Assembly (NCBI GenBank): GCA_900753165.1 | Contig: CAADYC010000099.1 | Span: forward strand, 1-10,240 | Reading direction: 5' to 3' | DNA length: 10,240 bases | From: Clostridia bacterium | GTDB taxonomy: Bacteria > Bacillota > Clostridia > TANB77 > CAG-508 | In this document: positions 1 through 7,023 of the stretch, in pieces | Position numbering within the stretch: position 1 is the first letter of the stretch | How the letters are laid out: every line of letters begins with the position of its first letter | Translations under genes and position numbers: made by a program | The notes under the pieces: generated by a model | The model's input: only the letters and a program-made list of their open reading frames with translations | Told to the model about the DNA's origin: nothing | The model's database searches: none

Positions 1-42
1 AAGATAACAAATAAAAATTTTAATAAATATTAATAAAATACG

Positions 43-86
43 AAGACACATCATATATTTAAAATAAAAAATATGATGTGTTTTTA
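43..86 (+). terminator. Rho-independent terminator of a gene upstream of the window
   Basis: An 11-bp perfect stem (46-56 with 71-81, arm ACACATCATAT) is followed at once by a T-run (81-85). A-T and G-U pairs can extend the base outward, and part of the A/T loop can pair too. No coding region ends between it and base 1, so it probably ends transcription of a gene just left of the window. A GTG codon at 78 that opens a longer reading frame for the next gene lies inside the 3' arm, which argues against that start. Confidence 0.7.
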
Positions 87-161
87 TATTATAGAAAAAA
101 CAATGTTATCAATGCTAGTTGTAGTTCTTATGTAAAAACATATAAAAATGGAGTGTATGTT

Positions 162-1001
162 ATGATTTATGTAGAAAAAAATGACAAGCCTACTTTGATA
201 GAAAAGATATTTAATTTTATAAAAGTCCAAGAAAACACAATAATATTACCAATAAATGAAGAAACATCTCAAAAACAAATAGAAAAAATATCTCGAAAAA
301 CACAAAAAATAGTAGGAATACTTTCAAATAGCAAAAAAATAGTATTAAGCAAAAATATGAAAAAAGAAGAAAAATTCATAAATTATTTAAATACATATGG
401 AATAGAAATTTCAGATGGAAGATGGTTGTTTGAAGTTTTATTAACAGATATTATTAATTTTATAGTAGAAAAACAAAAAATGAAAAAAATAAATTTATCT
501 ATACTTATAAATGACTTAACAGATATAGAATTTGAAAATATAAAATTATTAGCCAAAAAATATACAAACATGAATATAGTTACAAATCATATTGAAAAAT
601 TTAAAAAATTAGAAAAACAATTGCAAGAAGAAGGAATAATAATAACTATTACAAACAACAAAAAAAAGAGTTTGATGAAATCACAGATAATAATTAATGT
701 TGATTTTCCAAAAGAATTGATTAATAAATATAGAATAAATGAAAATGCAACTATTGTTAATGTAAAAAGACCTATTAAAATTGCTCAAAAAAGATTTAAT
801 GGAATGACAGTAAATGATTATGAAATTAATTATAGAAGTGATATTTGTAGCGAAAAGTTTTTCAATGGGAAATATGAACTAAAAGATCTATATGAGTCAG
901 AAATATATAAAAGAACACCTTTTAAAGAATTACGTAAAAAAGTAAAAAATGATAATGTTTCAATTACAAAATTACTTTTGAATAATGGGTTATTACAATA
1001 A
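162..1001 (+). CDS. Hypothetical protein with a degenerate Rossmann-like C-terminal half
   Basis: I do not recognise this 279-aa protein. I chose ATG 162 because GGAG at 150-153 lies 8 nt upstream. The frame is open back to a GTG at 78, but that codon sits inside a terminator stem and has no ribosome binding site. The protein is Lys/Ile/Asn-rich with no signal peptide or membrane segment, so it is probably cytoplasmic. Residues 50-105 form an alpha/beta stretch containing the conserved-looking block DGRWLFE (85-91). Residues 110-204 follow the strand-helix order of an NAD(P)-binding domain of the shikimate dehydrogenase / glutamyl-tRNA reductase type: strand 137-142 ending TN, helix 145-157, strand 159-164, then IIINVDFP (176-183) and IVNVKRP (198-204). 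The strand near 111-117 lacks the usual Gly-rich loop, so dinucleotide binding is doubtful. No neighbour suggests a function. The fold is my inference from pattern; that it is a gene is well supported. Confidence 0.8.
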   Translation: MIYVEKNDKPTLIEKIFNFIKVQENTIILPINEETSQKQIEKISRKTQKIVGILSNSKKIVLSKNMKKEEKFINYLNTYGIEISDGRWLFEVLLTDIINFIVEKQKMKKINLSILINDLTDIEFENIKLLAKKYTNMNIVTNHIEKFKKLEKQLQEEGIIITITNNKKKSLMKSQIIINVDFPKELINKYRINENATIVNVKRPIKIAQKRFNGMTVNDYEINYRSDICSEKFFNGKYELKDLYESEIYKRTPFKELRKKVKNDNVSITKLLLNNGLLQ

Positions 1002-1015
1002 AAAAGAACTATATG

Positions 1016-1043
1016 TTGAATAGTCTAGAAATTTTTTCATAAT
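1016..1043 (+). promoter_or_regulatory. Probable sigma-A promoter for the penicillin-binding protein gene
   Basis: A -35 of TTGAAT (1016-1021, four of six consensus bases) is separated by 16 bp from a -10 of CATAAT (1038-1043, five of six). It would give a leader of about 85 nt. Two TATAAT hexamers further down (1084-1089, 1089-1094) lack a -35 at a proper distance, so I favour this one. In DNA this AT-rich the match could be chance. Confidence 0.45.
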
Positions 1044-1135
1044 ATAAAAAAATTTTGAGAAAAGCTTTCCTTTTTATAAAAAGTATAATATAATAATTAT
1101 ATTAAAATGCAAAATATTGCAGGGAGGAAAATAAA

Positions 1136-3667
1136 ATGCCAAGTAGTAGTAATAAAGGTAAAAGAACAACAAAAAAAACACAAAATAGACCTAAAACAAA
1201 TAACACAAAAAGAAGCACAAATAAAAAAACAGAAACAAAAAAGAAAATGAACCCAAAATTTAAAATGTTCCTAAAAATTCTATTAATAATATTCTTACTA
1301 ATATGTGTAGTTGGAGCAGGAATTGTAGCAGCAATGTTCTTTGGATTATTTGGAGATGAATTCGAAATAACAAAAGAAGAACTAATAGTAGGAAATTCAA
1401 ACACAATAGTAGTAGACAAAGACGGAAAAGAAATAGCAAATTTAAGTAGTGACGAAAAAAGAAAAACAATATCATTAAGTGAAATGTCACCATATTTACC
1501 AAAAGCATATATAGCAATAGAAGATAAAAGATTTTATTCACACAGTGGTGTTGACATTAAAAGAACAGCAGGTGCAATACTAGGAGCAGTAACAGGAAAT
1601 TCATCATATGGAGGAAGCTCTATAACACAACAATTAGTAAAAAATATAACAAAAGATAAAGCTAGGTCAGGTATAGCAGGTGTAGTAAGAAAAATGAAAG
1701 AATGGTCAAAAGCTGTACAAGTTGAAAGAATGATATCAAAAGACCAAATATTAGAATTGTACTTAAATATTATATTTGTAGGTGGAAACGAACTTCATGG
1801 TGTTGAACTAGCATCACAATATTATTTTAATAAAAGTGCAAAAGATTTAGACTTAGCAGAATGCGCATTTTTAGCAGGAATAAACAATTCACCAAATGCT
1901 TATAGCCCTTATGACACATCATTAGACAAAGAAAAAACAGCTAAATTAAGAAAAGAAAGAACATTAACAGTTCTAAAAGAAATGAAATCACAAGGCATGA
2001 TAGAAAATGAAGAAGAATACAATGCAGCAGTTGCAAAAGTAGAAGCAGGACTAACATTTGAAAAAGGTTATACAGGAACAGCAAATTACTCATATCATAC
2101 AGCAGCAACAATAAAACAAGTAGTAAAACAAGTAATGGAAGAAAAAAATATATCTGAAGATTTAGCTACTAACTATGTTTATGGAAGTGGATTGACAATA
2201 TATTCAACAGAAGATTCTTCAATACAAGCAAGGGTCGAAGAAGAATTTGCCAAAACAAAATATCAAATTTCTGGTAAATTAAAAAATGAAGATGGAACAT
2301 TAAAAAACGAACATACACAAGCTGGAATGGTAATAATAGACAATGCTACAAATCAAGTAGTAGCAGTAGGAGGAAACTTAGGAGACCAATCAGCATCAGG
2401 ATGGAATAGAGGAACACAATTAACAAGACAAACAGGTTCATCTATGAAACCATTAGCAGATATAGTCCCAGGTTTACAAGAAAAAGTAATTACTGCAGCA
2501 ACAATATATGATGACTCAATTACGGATTTTGGAGGAGGTTATAAACCAAAAGACTACAACAATCCAAAGGGATACATCAATATAAGAAGTTGTATTAGAA
2601 CATCACAAAATATACCAATGGTAAAAGTAATGATGCAATTAACACCAAAAAAATCTATTGAATATTTAAAGAAAATGGGAATAACAACATTAGATGATAC
2701 AAAAGATGCTAACCCAGCGCTTTCAATTGGTGGACTAAGTAAAGGAATAAGTCCATTAGAAATGGCAGGAGCATATGCATCAATTGCAAATGATGGTGTA
2801 TACACTACACCAATATTCTATACAAAAGTAGTAGATAGAAGTGGAAATGTAGTATTAACAGCAAATCAAGAAAAAACAAGAGTAATATCAGAACAAAATG
2901 CATACTTAACAAGATCAATTGTATCAGAACCAACAAAAAGTGGAGGAACAGCAACATATTGTGCAATACCAGGAATGGAAACATGTGCAAAAACAGGTTC
3001 AACAGATGACTATGTAGACAGATGGCTATGCGGATTTACACCATACTATACTGCAGCATGTTGGTTTGGATATGACAATGACCAAGAACCATTAAAAGTT
3101 GGAAAAACAGTATATAGTGTAGATGGAAGAAACCCAGCAGGTCAATTATGGGCATCAATAATGAAAGATATTCATAAAGGATTAGCAAATAAAACATTTA
3201 ATAAACCATCAACAGGATTGGTAACAAAAACAGTATGTAAAGATACAGGATGTATAGCAACAACAACATGTACAAATACATATTCAGAAGTATTTACAGT
3301 AGATAATGTACCAGAAACATGTCAAGGACATGGAACACAAAGAATTTGTACAGAATCAGGAAAAGAAGCAAATGAATATTGCCCAGCAGATAAAGTGAAA
3401 ACAGTATCATATGGTGGAGTAATACCAAAAGAACAATTAAAATTATGGAATACAATAAATCCTTCAAAAGTTTCAAGTGAAAAAGTAGAAGAAGTATGTA
3501 CAATACATAAAAAACCAGAAGAAAAACCAAAAACTAATACAAATACAATAACAAATACAACAACACCAAATCAAAACACAAATAAGATAGAAAACAGCAC
3601 AACAGGAGATAAAACAAATACAACAACACCACCTAAGAAAAATGATATTGTAGATGAAACACCATAA
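1136..3667 (+). CDS. Bifunctional class A penicillin-binding protein (PBP1A type)
   Basis: This enzyme polymerises lipid II into glycan strands (GT51 transglycosylase) and cross-links the stem peptides (DD-transpeptidase) on the outer face of the membrane. It has 843 aa. The start follows GGGAGG (1122-1127) by 8 nt. A Lys/Thr/Asn-rich cytoplasmic tail (1-43) precedes one membrane segment (about 44-71). GT51 motifs are EDKRFYSH (129-136, with catalytic Glu129), GGSSITQQ (159-166), a RKMKEW block and the ILELYLN block. The transpeptidase carries SSMK (Ser435 nucleophile, Lys438), SQN (490-492) and KTGS (619-622), so all three penicillin-binding motifs are intact. After the catalytic domain come seven Cys between 701 and 788 and a Thr/Asn/Lys/Pro-rich, probably disordered tail. 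The length exceeds a minimal PBP1 because of this tail, which clostridial PBP1 proteins often carry. It has its own promoter and leader and may be read through into cysS. Whether the essential or an accessory class A PBP cannot be told. Confidence 0.96.
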   Translation: MPSSSNKGKRTTKKTQNRPKTNNTKRSTNKKTETKKKMNPKFKMFLKILLIIFLLICVVGAGIVAAMFFGLFGDEFEITKEELIVGNSNTIVVDKDGKEIANLSSDEKRKTISLSEMSPYLPKAYIAIEDKRFYSHSGVDIKRTAGAILGAVTGNSSYGGSSITQQLVKNITKDKARSGIAGVVRKMKEWSKAVQVERMISKDQILELYLNIIFVGGNELHGVELASQYYFNKSAKDLDLAECAFLAGINNSPNAYSPYDTSLDKEKTAKLRKERTLTVLKEMKSQGMIENEEEYNAAVAKVEAGLTFEKGYTGTANYSYHTAATIKQVVKQVMEEKNISEDLATNYVYGSGLTIYSTEDSSIQARVEEEFAKTKYQISGKLKNEDGTLKNEHTQAGMVIIDNATNQVVAVGGNLGDQSASGWNRGTQLTRQTGSSMKPLADIVPGLQEKVITAATIYDDSITDFGGGYKPKDYNNPKGYINIRSCIRTSQNIPMVKVMMQLTPKKSIEYLKKMGITTLDDTKDANPALSIGGLSKGISPLEMAGAYASIANDGVYTTPIFYTKVVDRSGNVVLTANQEKTRVISEQNAYLTRSIVSEPTKSGGTATYCAIPGMETCAKTGSTDDYVDRWLCGFTPYYTAACWFGYDNDQEPLKVGKTVYSVDGRNPAGQLWASIMKDIHKGLANKTFNKPSTGLVTKTVCKDTGCIATTTCTNTYSEVFTVDNVPETCQGHGTQRICTESGKEANEYCPADKVKTVSYGGVIPKEQLKLWNTINPSKVSSEKVEEVCTIHKKPEEKPKTNTNTITNTTTPNQNTNKIENSTTGDKTNTTTPPKKNDIVDETP
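3550..3631 (+). repeat. Direct repeat in the linker-coding end of the PBP gene
   Basis: A 19-base unit, AACAAATACAACAACACCA, occurs at 3550-3568 and 3613-3631 in the same reading frame and encodes NTTTP both times. It lies in the low-complexity Thr/Asn/Pro tail, where such units expand and contract by slippage or recombination. It most likely affects only tail length. Confidence 0.6.
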
Positions 3668-3699
3668 GAGCAAAAGCAGACATTTAATAATATAATTTA

Positions 3700-3726
3700 G
3701 AAAGTTCTCCTATTAGGAGAACTTTC
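3700..3726 (+). terminator. Perfect 11-bp hairpin after the PBP gene, without a U-tract
   Basis: The arms GAAAGTTCTCC (3700-3710) and GGAGAACTTTC (3716-3726) pair perfectly around a 5-nt loop, TATTA. The hairpin begins 32 nt after the PBP stop, where a terminator is expected. However, the downstream bases are A-rich, with no run of T, and the upstream bases would not give a good U-tract on the minus strand either. It may be an inefficient terminator, an RNA-stability hairpin, or a protein-binding inverted repeat. I found no strong promoter between it and cysS, which makes partial read-through plausible. Confidence 0.5.
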
Positions 3727-3799
3727 ATAAAAATAAATAATTGCACATGAAAATTGTAAATAAATACGTTTCATAAAAGAAACTTAGAAAGGAAAAAAT

Positions 3800-5194
3800 A
3801 TGGATATATATTTTTATAATACATTAACAAGGAAAAAAGACAAGTTTGAACCTATAGATCCAAAAGAAATAAAAATATATTCTTGTGGCCCAACAGTATA
3901 TAAAGATGCAACAATTGGAAATATGAGAACAAACATATTTCAAGATGTATTAAGAAGAACATTAAGATATAATGGTTATAAAATAAAACATGTAATGAAC
4001 ATAACAGATGTTGGACACCTGGTATCAGATGGTGATGAAGGTGAAGACAAAATGCTAAAATCAGCAAGAGAAGAACACAAAACACCATTGCAAATAGCAG
4101 AACATTACACTAAATTATTCTTTGATGATTTAAGTGCATTAAACATAGAAACTCCAGAAATAGTATGTAAAGCAACAGAACATATAAAAGAAATGCTAGA
4201 ATATGTTGAAAAACTAATGGAAAATGGATATGCATATGAAACATCAACAGCAATATATTTTGACATATCAAAGTTAGATAAATATCCAATATTATCAAAC
4301 TTAGATATAGAAAATCAAAAAGCAGGTGCAAGAGTTGAGGTTGACCCAGAAAAAAGAAATCCTCACGATTTTGCACTATGGATAAAAGCCCCAGAAAATC
4401 ATTTAATGAAATGGGATAGCCCATGGGGACCAAGTTATCCAGGATGGCATATAGAATGTTCAGCAATGGGACAAAAATACCTAGGAGATCAATTTGACAT
4501 ACATACAGGTGGAATAGATTTAATACCAACGCACCATGAAAATGAAATAGCACAAAGCAAAGGAAAATGTGGAAAAATACCAGCAAGGTATTGGTTACAT
4601 GGAGAATACTTATTAATAAATGGCGGAAAAATGTCAAAATCATTAGGAAATGTATACTTAGTAAAAGACATAAAAGAAAAAGGTTTTGATCCAATTGTAT
4701 ACAAATTATTCAGTTATTCATGTCACTACAGAAATAAACTAAACTTCACATGGGAAGGAATAGAATCAGCATCTAAATCATTAGAAAGATTGCGTAATAG
4801 CTATCAAATAAATTTAAGTGGAACAGATGATTTAACAGTTGAAGATAAAGAAAAATTATCACAAATAGAAGAAAACTTCCATAAAGCAATAAATGACGAT
4901 TTAAATATGCCACTTGCAATGAGCTTTGTTTGGGAAGCGGCCAGATTCGAAAAGAAAAATCCTGAAGTCGCAAAATTGCTTGCTAAATTTGATACTGTTT
5001 TAGGAATTAAAATAGATGAAGTAAATTCTGAAAAACAAGAAATACCACAAGAAATATTAGATTTGGTTGAGCAAAGAAAAACAGCAAGAGAAAATAAAGA
5101 TTGGGCAAAATCAGATGAGCTAAGAGAGTTAATTAATCAAAAAGGATATTTGGTTAAAGACACTAAAAATGGAGTAGAAATTAGTAAAAAATGA
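3800..5194 (+). CDS. cysS: Cysteinyl-tRNA synthetase
   Basis: Class I synthetase that activates cysteine with ATP and charges tRNA-Cys in the cytoplasm. It has 464 aa, the usual length. AGAAAGGA upstream (to 3793) is 6 nt from the ATG. The N-terminal CGPTVY block gives zinc ligand Cys29. The other zinc ligands line up as Cys220 (WHIECSAMG), His245 and Glu249 (HHENE), matching E. coli Cys28, Cys209, His234 and Glu238. The second signature, KMSKS, is intact at 277-281. The first signature reads TIGN (38-41) rather than HIGH or HIGN. The C-terminal part after about residue 360 is helical and Lys/Glu-rich, ending in the SDELRELINQKGY motif typical of the CysRS C-terminus. No T-box leader fits in the 132-bp gap upstream. 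Codon use in roughly the last quarter shifts toward T-ending and a few GC-rich codons. Confidence 0.97.
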   Translation: MDIYFYNTLTRKKDKFEPIDPKEIKIYSCGPTVYKDATIGNMRTNIFQDVLRRTLRYNGYKIKHVMNITDVGHLVSDGDEGEDKMLKSAREEHKTPLQIAEHYTKLFFDDLSALNIETPEIVCKATEHIKEMLEYVEKLMENGYAYETSTAIYFDISKLDKYPILSNLDIENQKAGARVEVDPEKRNPHDFALWIKAPENHLMKWDSPWGPSYPGWHIECSAMGQKYLGDQFDIHTGGIDLIPTHHENEIAQSKGKCGKIPARYWLHGEYLLINGGKMSKSLGNVYLVKDIKEKGFDPIVYKLFSYSCHYRNKLNFTWEGIESASKSLERLRNSYQINLSGTDDLTVEDKEKLSQIEENFHKAINDDLNMPLAMSFVWEAARFEKKNPEVAKLLAKFDTVLGIKIDEVNSEKQEIPQEILDLVEQRKTARENKDWAKSDELRELINQKGYLVKDTKNGVEISKK

Positions 5195-5199
5195 GATTA

Positions 5200-5233
5200 A
5201 AAAAAATACAAAATTACTAAAAAAATACAAAAT
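5200..5233 (+). repeat. Tandem A-rich 15-bp direct repeat upstream of galE
   Basis: AAAAAAATACAAAAT occurs at 5200-5214 and 5219-5233, separated by TACT, giving a 19-bp period. The pair surrounds the proposed -35 of galE. It could be a regulator site or an A-tract upstream element, but in DNA this A-rich a slippage duplication is equally likely. Confidence 0.35.
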
Positions 5234-5243
5234 AGAATATAAT
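5214..5243 (+). promoter_or_regulatory. Possible promoter for galE
   Basis: A perfect -10 TATAAT (5238-5243, with a second copy at 5243-5248) has an 18-bp spacer to a weak -35 TTACTA (5214-5219, three of six). The leader to the ATG would be about 85-90 nt. No hairpin terminator separates cysS from galE, so read-through from cysS is also possible. Confidence 0.4.
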
Positions 5244-5337
5244 ATAATGAAAAAATAAAGTGAACCTTTTAAAGAAAATAACTAAAAAAAATTAATATTC
5301 ACAACAAAAAAGGACACAAAAGAATGGAGGAATTAAA

Positions 5338-6348
5338 ATGGCAATATTATTACCAGGAGGAGCAGGATTTATAGGAAGTCACACTGCAGTAGAATTATTA
5401 AATAAAGGAAGAGAAATAGTTATAATAGATAACTTCTCAAATAGTACACCAAAAGCACTAGAAGCAATCAAAAAAATAACAGGAAAAGAATTTAAATTTT
5501 ATGAAATGGATTACATGGACAGAGAAAAACTAGAAAAAGTATTTGAAGAAAACAACATAGAAGCAGTAATGAACTTTGCAGGATATAAAGCAGTTGGAGA
5601 ATCAGTACAAAAACCAATAGAATACTACACAAATAATATTTCAGGAGCATTAGTATTATTAGACACAATGAGGAAATATGGATGTAAGAAATTTATATTT
5701 AGTTCATCAGCAACAGTATATGGAGAACCAGAAAAAATGCCAATAACAGAAGATACACCAACAGGAGGAACAACAAATCCATATGGAACAACAAAATTAT
5801 TTATAGAACAAATATTAAAAGACATATACAAATCAGATAATACATGGGATATATGCATATTAAGATACTTCAACCCAGTTGGAGCACATGAAAGCGGATT
5901 AATTGGTGAAGAACCAAAAGGAATACCAAATAACTTAATGCCATATGTAGCAAGAGTTGCAGCTGGAACATTAAAAGAATTATCAGTATTTGGAAATGAT
6001 TACAACACACCAGATGGAACAGGTGTAAGAGATTATATACATGTTGTAGACTTAGCAAAAGGACATATAAAAGCATTAGAAAAACTAGAAAAAGAAAATG
6101 AAGGATTATATATTTATAACTTAGGAACAGGACATGGATACAGTGTTTTAGACATGGTAAAAGGATTTGAAAAAGCAACAGGTAAAGAAGTTCCATATAA
6201 AATTGCACCTAGAAGACCAGGAGATATAGCTACATGTTATGCTGACCCAACTAAAGCAAAAGAAGAATTAGGATGGGTAGCAGAGAAAAACATTGATGAT
6301 ATGTGTAAAGACAGTTGGAATTATATTGAAAAAAGTCAAACAAGATAG
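5338..6348 (+). CDS. galE: UDP-glucose 4-epimerase
   Basis: NAD-dependent short-chain dehydrogenase/reductase that interconverts UDP-glucose and UDP-galactose in the cytoplasm, feeding envelope polysaccharides and galactose use. It has 336 aa, full length. GGAGG (5326-5330) is 7 nt from the ATG. The NAD loop is GGAGFIG (7-13), Asp31-Asn32 bind the adenine ribose, and NFAGYKAV gives Lys84. SSSATVYG gives Ser124, and the catalytic pair YxxxK is Tyr149/Lys153. RYFNPVGAH covers 176-184. Numbering matches E. coli GalE almost exactly. At the E. coli Tyr299 position the protein has Cys300, as in human GALE (Cys307), which predicts that UDP-GlcNAc/UDP-GalNAc are also substrates. Pro6 replaces the usual Thr just before the Gly loop. 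The last codons lie within a terminator stem. No other sugar genes are adjacent, so the pathway cannot be narrowed further. Confidence 0.96.
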   Translation: MAILLPGGAGFIGSHTAVELLNKGREIVIIDNFSNSTPKALEAIKKITGKEFKFYEMDYMDREKLEKVFEENNIEAVMNFAGYKAVGESVQKPIEYYTNNISGALVLLDTMRKYGCKKFIFSSSATVYGEPEKMPITEDTPTGGTTNPYGTTKLFIEQILKDIYKSDNTWDICILRYFNPVGAHESGLIGEEPKGIPNNLMPYVARVAAGTLKELSVFGNDYNTPDGTGVRDYIHVVDLAKGHIKALEKLEKENEGLYIYNLGTGHGYSVLDMVKGFEKATGKEVPYKIAPRRPGDIATCYADPTKAKEELGWVAEKNIDDMCKDSWNYIEKSQTR

Positions 6349-6360
6349 TTTGACTTTTTT
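6329..6360. terminator. Bidirectional terminator between galE and the kinase-like gene
   Basis: Arms AAAAAAGTCAAAC (6329-6341) and GTTTGACTTTTTT (6348-6360) form a 13-bp stem with a 6-nt loop. The 3' arm ends in six T on the plus strand, and the A-run of the 5' arm gives a T-run on the minus strand, so it can stop both convergent genes. It overlaps the end of galE: the stop codon is at 6346-6348. It begins 6 nt past the minus-strand stop codon. Confidence 0.88.
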
Positions 6361-6366
6361 GCTGTT

Positions 6367-6972
6367 TTATTTCATGATATCTAAGATTTTAGATAAAGCA
6401 AGTTCATAGACATCAGAAATCTGTAAATTGGTGGTATCTAGATACCATTGAAAAGATGTAATTCCTTTATAGAATTCATCTAATTCACTCTTGTAAAGAG
6501 AAATAAAATCTTCATTTGTTAAAATGATTTCTCCGCCAAGAGCATATCTTCTTTTAATAGATTCTTCTACTGAAACATCAATAATGAAGAGCCAATCTGG
6601 AAGAAGATTAAATTGAGTATTCATTTCCTGTAATATTCCATAAAGAGAATCAGACTGTTCTTGTGAACAGGCATTCTGAAGCCTTAAAAATTTAGACCAG
6701 AATAATGCATCACAATAACCACGGTCAAGCAATATAATTTGAGCATCCGAATATGGAATTTCAATTAGAGATTGTAATTGACCAAATGTAATCCAAGCAT
6801 TTCTTGCCCAAGTTTTTTTCGGAATTTCCTTAGGAACTAATTCAGCATCTTCTTGCATTACTTTAACAGAAAAACCTTTTTCTTGTAATGATTTTGCCAA
6901 ATTATGAATTAATGTTGTTTTACCAGAATTAGGAGGTCCGGTAAACTCAATAGTAATAGGCCGTATATTCAT
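6367..6972 (-). CDS. P-loop kinase-like ATP-binding protein (thymidylate/nucleoside-kinase fold)
   Basis: A 201-aa cytoplasmic protein whose precise substrate I cannot name. Walker A is GPPNSGKTT (12-20). A DRG motif sits in LLDRGYCDALFW (81-92), as in the DR motif of thymidylate and deoxynucleoside kinases. LPDWLFIIDVSVEESIKRR (124-142) resembles the strand and R-rich lid entry of TMP kinases (PD-x-x-I-x-L-D-V-x-x-E). This supports phosphotransfer to a small molecule or nucleotide, but a small P-loop NTPase of another kind remains possible. The start follows AAAGGGG (minus strand, around 6980-6985) by about 7 nt. It lies alone on the minus strand between housekeeping genes, with its own promoter. 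Codons include CGG, CGT, CTC, TTC, ATC and GCC, rare in its neighbours; by hand count, G/C-ending codons are about 15% here against about 8% in the other minus-strand gene. This suggests horizontal acquisition. Confidence 0.85.
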   Translation of the reverse strand: MNIRPITIEFTGPPNSGKTTLIHNLAKSLQEKGFSVKVMQEDAELVPKEIPKKTWARNAWITFGQLQSLIEIPYSDAQIILLDRGYCDALFWSKFLRLQNACSQEQSDSLYGILQEMNTQFNLLPDWLFIIDVSVEESIKRRYALGGEIILTNEDFISLYKSELDEFYKGITSFQWYLDTTNLQISDVYELALSKILDIMK

Positions 6973-7023
6973 ACTACACCCCTTTCTAATAGAGAAACTA
7001 ATTTATAAAAGTTACATAATAAA

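Noticed and set aside
119..146. TTGTAG-16-TATAAA as the promoter of the first gene
   Set aside because: Transcription would begin at or inside the ribosome binding site at 150-153, leaving no usable leader.
78..161. Longer start (GTG 78) for the first gene, adding 28 residues
   Set aside because: The GTG lies in the 3' arm of a terminator and has no ribosome binding site, while ATG 162 has GGAG at the right distance.
1008..1037. Terminator for the first gene (ACTAT/ATAGT stem followed by a T-run)
   Set aside because: The stem is only 5 bp, all but one pair A-T, and the T-run starts several bases after it, so it is too weak to call.
1059..1075. GAAA/TTTC hairpin followed by T5 in the PBP leader as an attenuator
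   Set aside because: A 4-bp stem with a 3-nt loop is not stable enough, and such matches arise easily by chance in this DNA.
3741..3770. TTGCAC-18-TACGTT as a cysS promoter
   Set aside because: Each box matches only three of six consensus bases, no better than chance.
3727..3799. T-box leader upstream of cysS (also considered for argS)
   Set aside because: The gaps are too short and show no specifier stem, T-box sequence or antiterminator/terminator pair.
4110..4704. Long minus-strand open frames inside cysS, and similar Leu/Phe-rich frames inside the PBP, galE and argS genes
   Set aside because: They are antisense shadows of A-rich coding sequence with low-complexity products and no ribosome binding sites.
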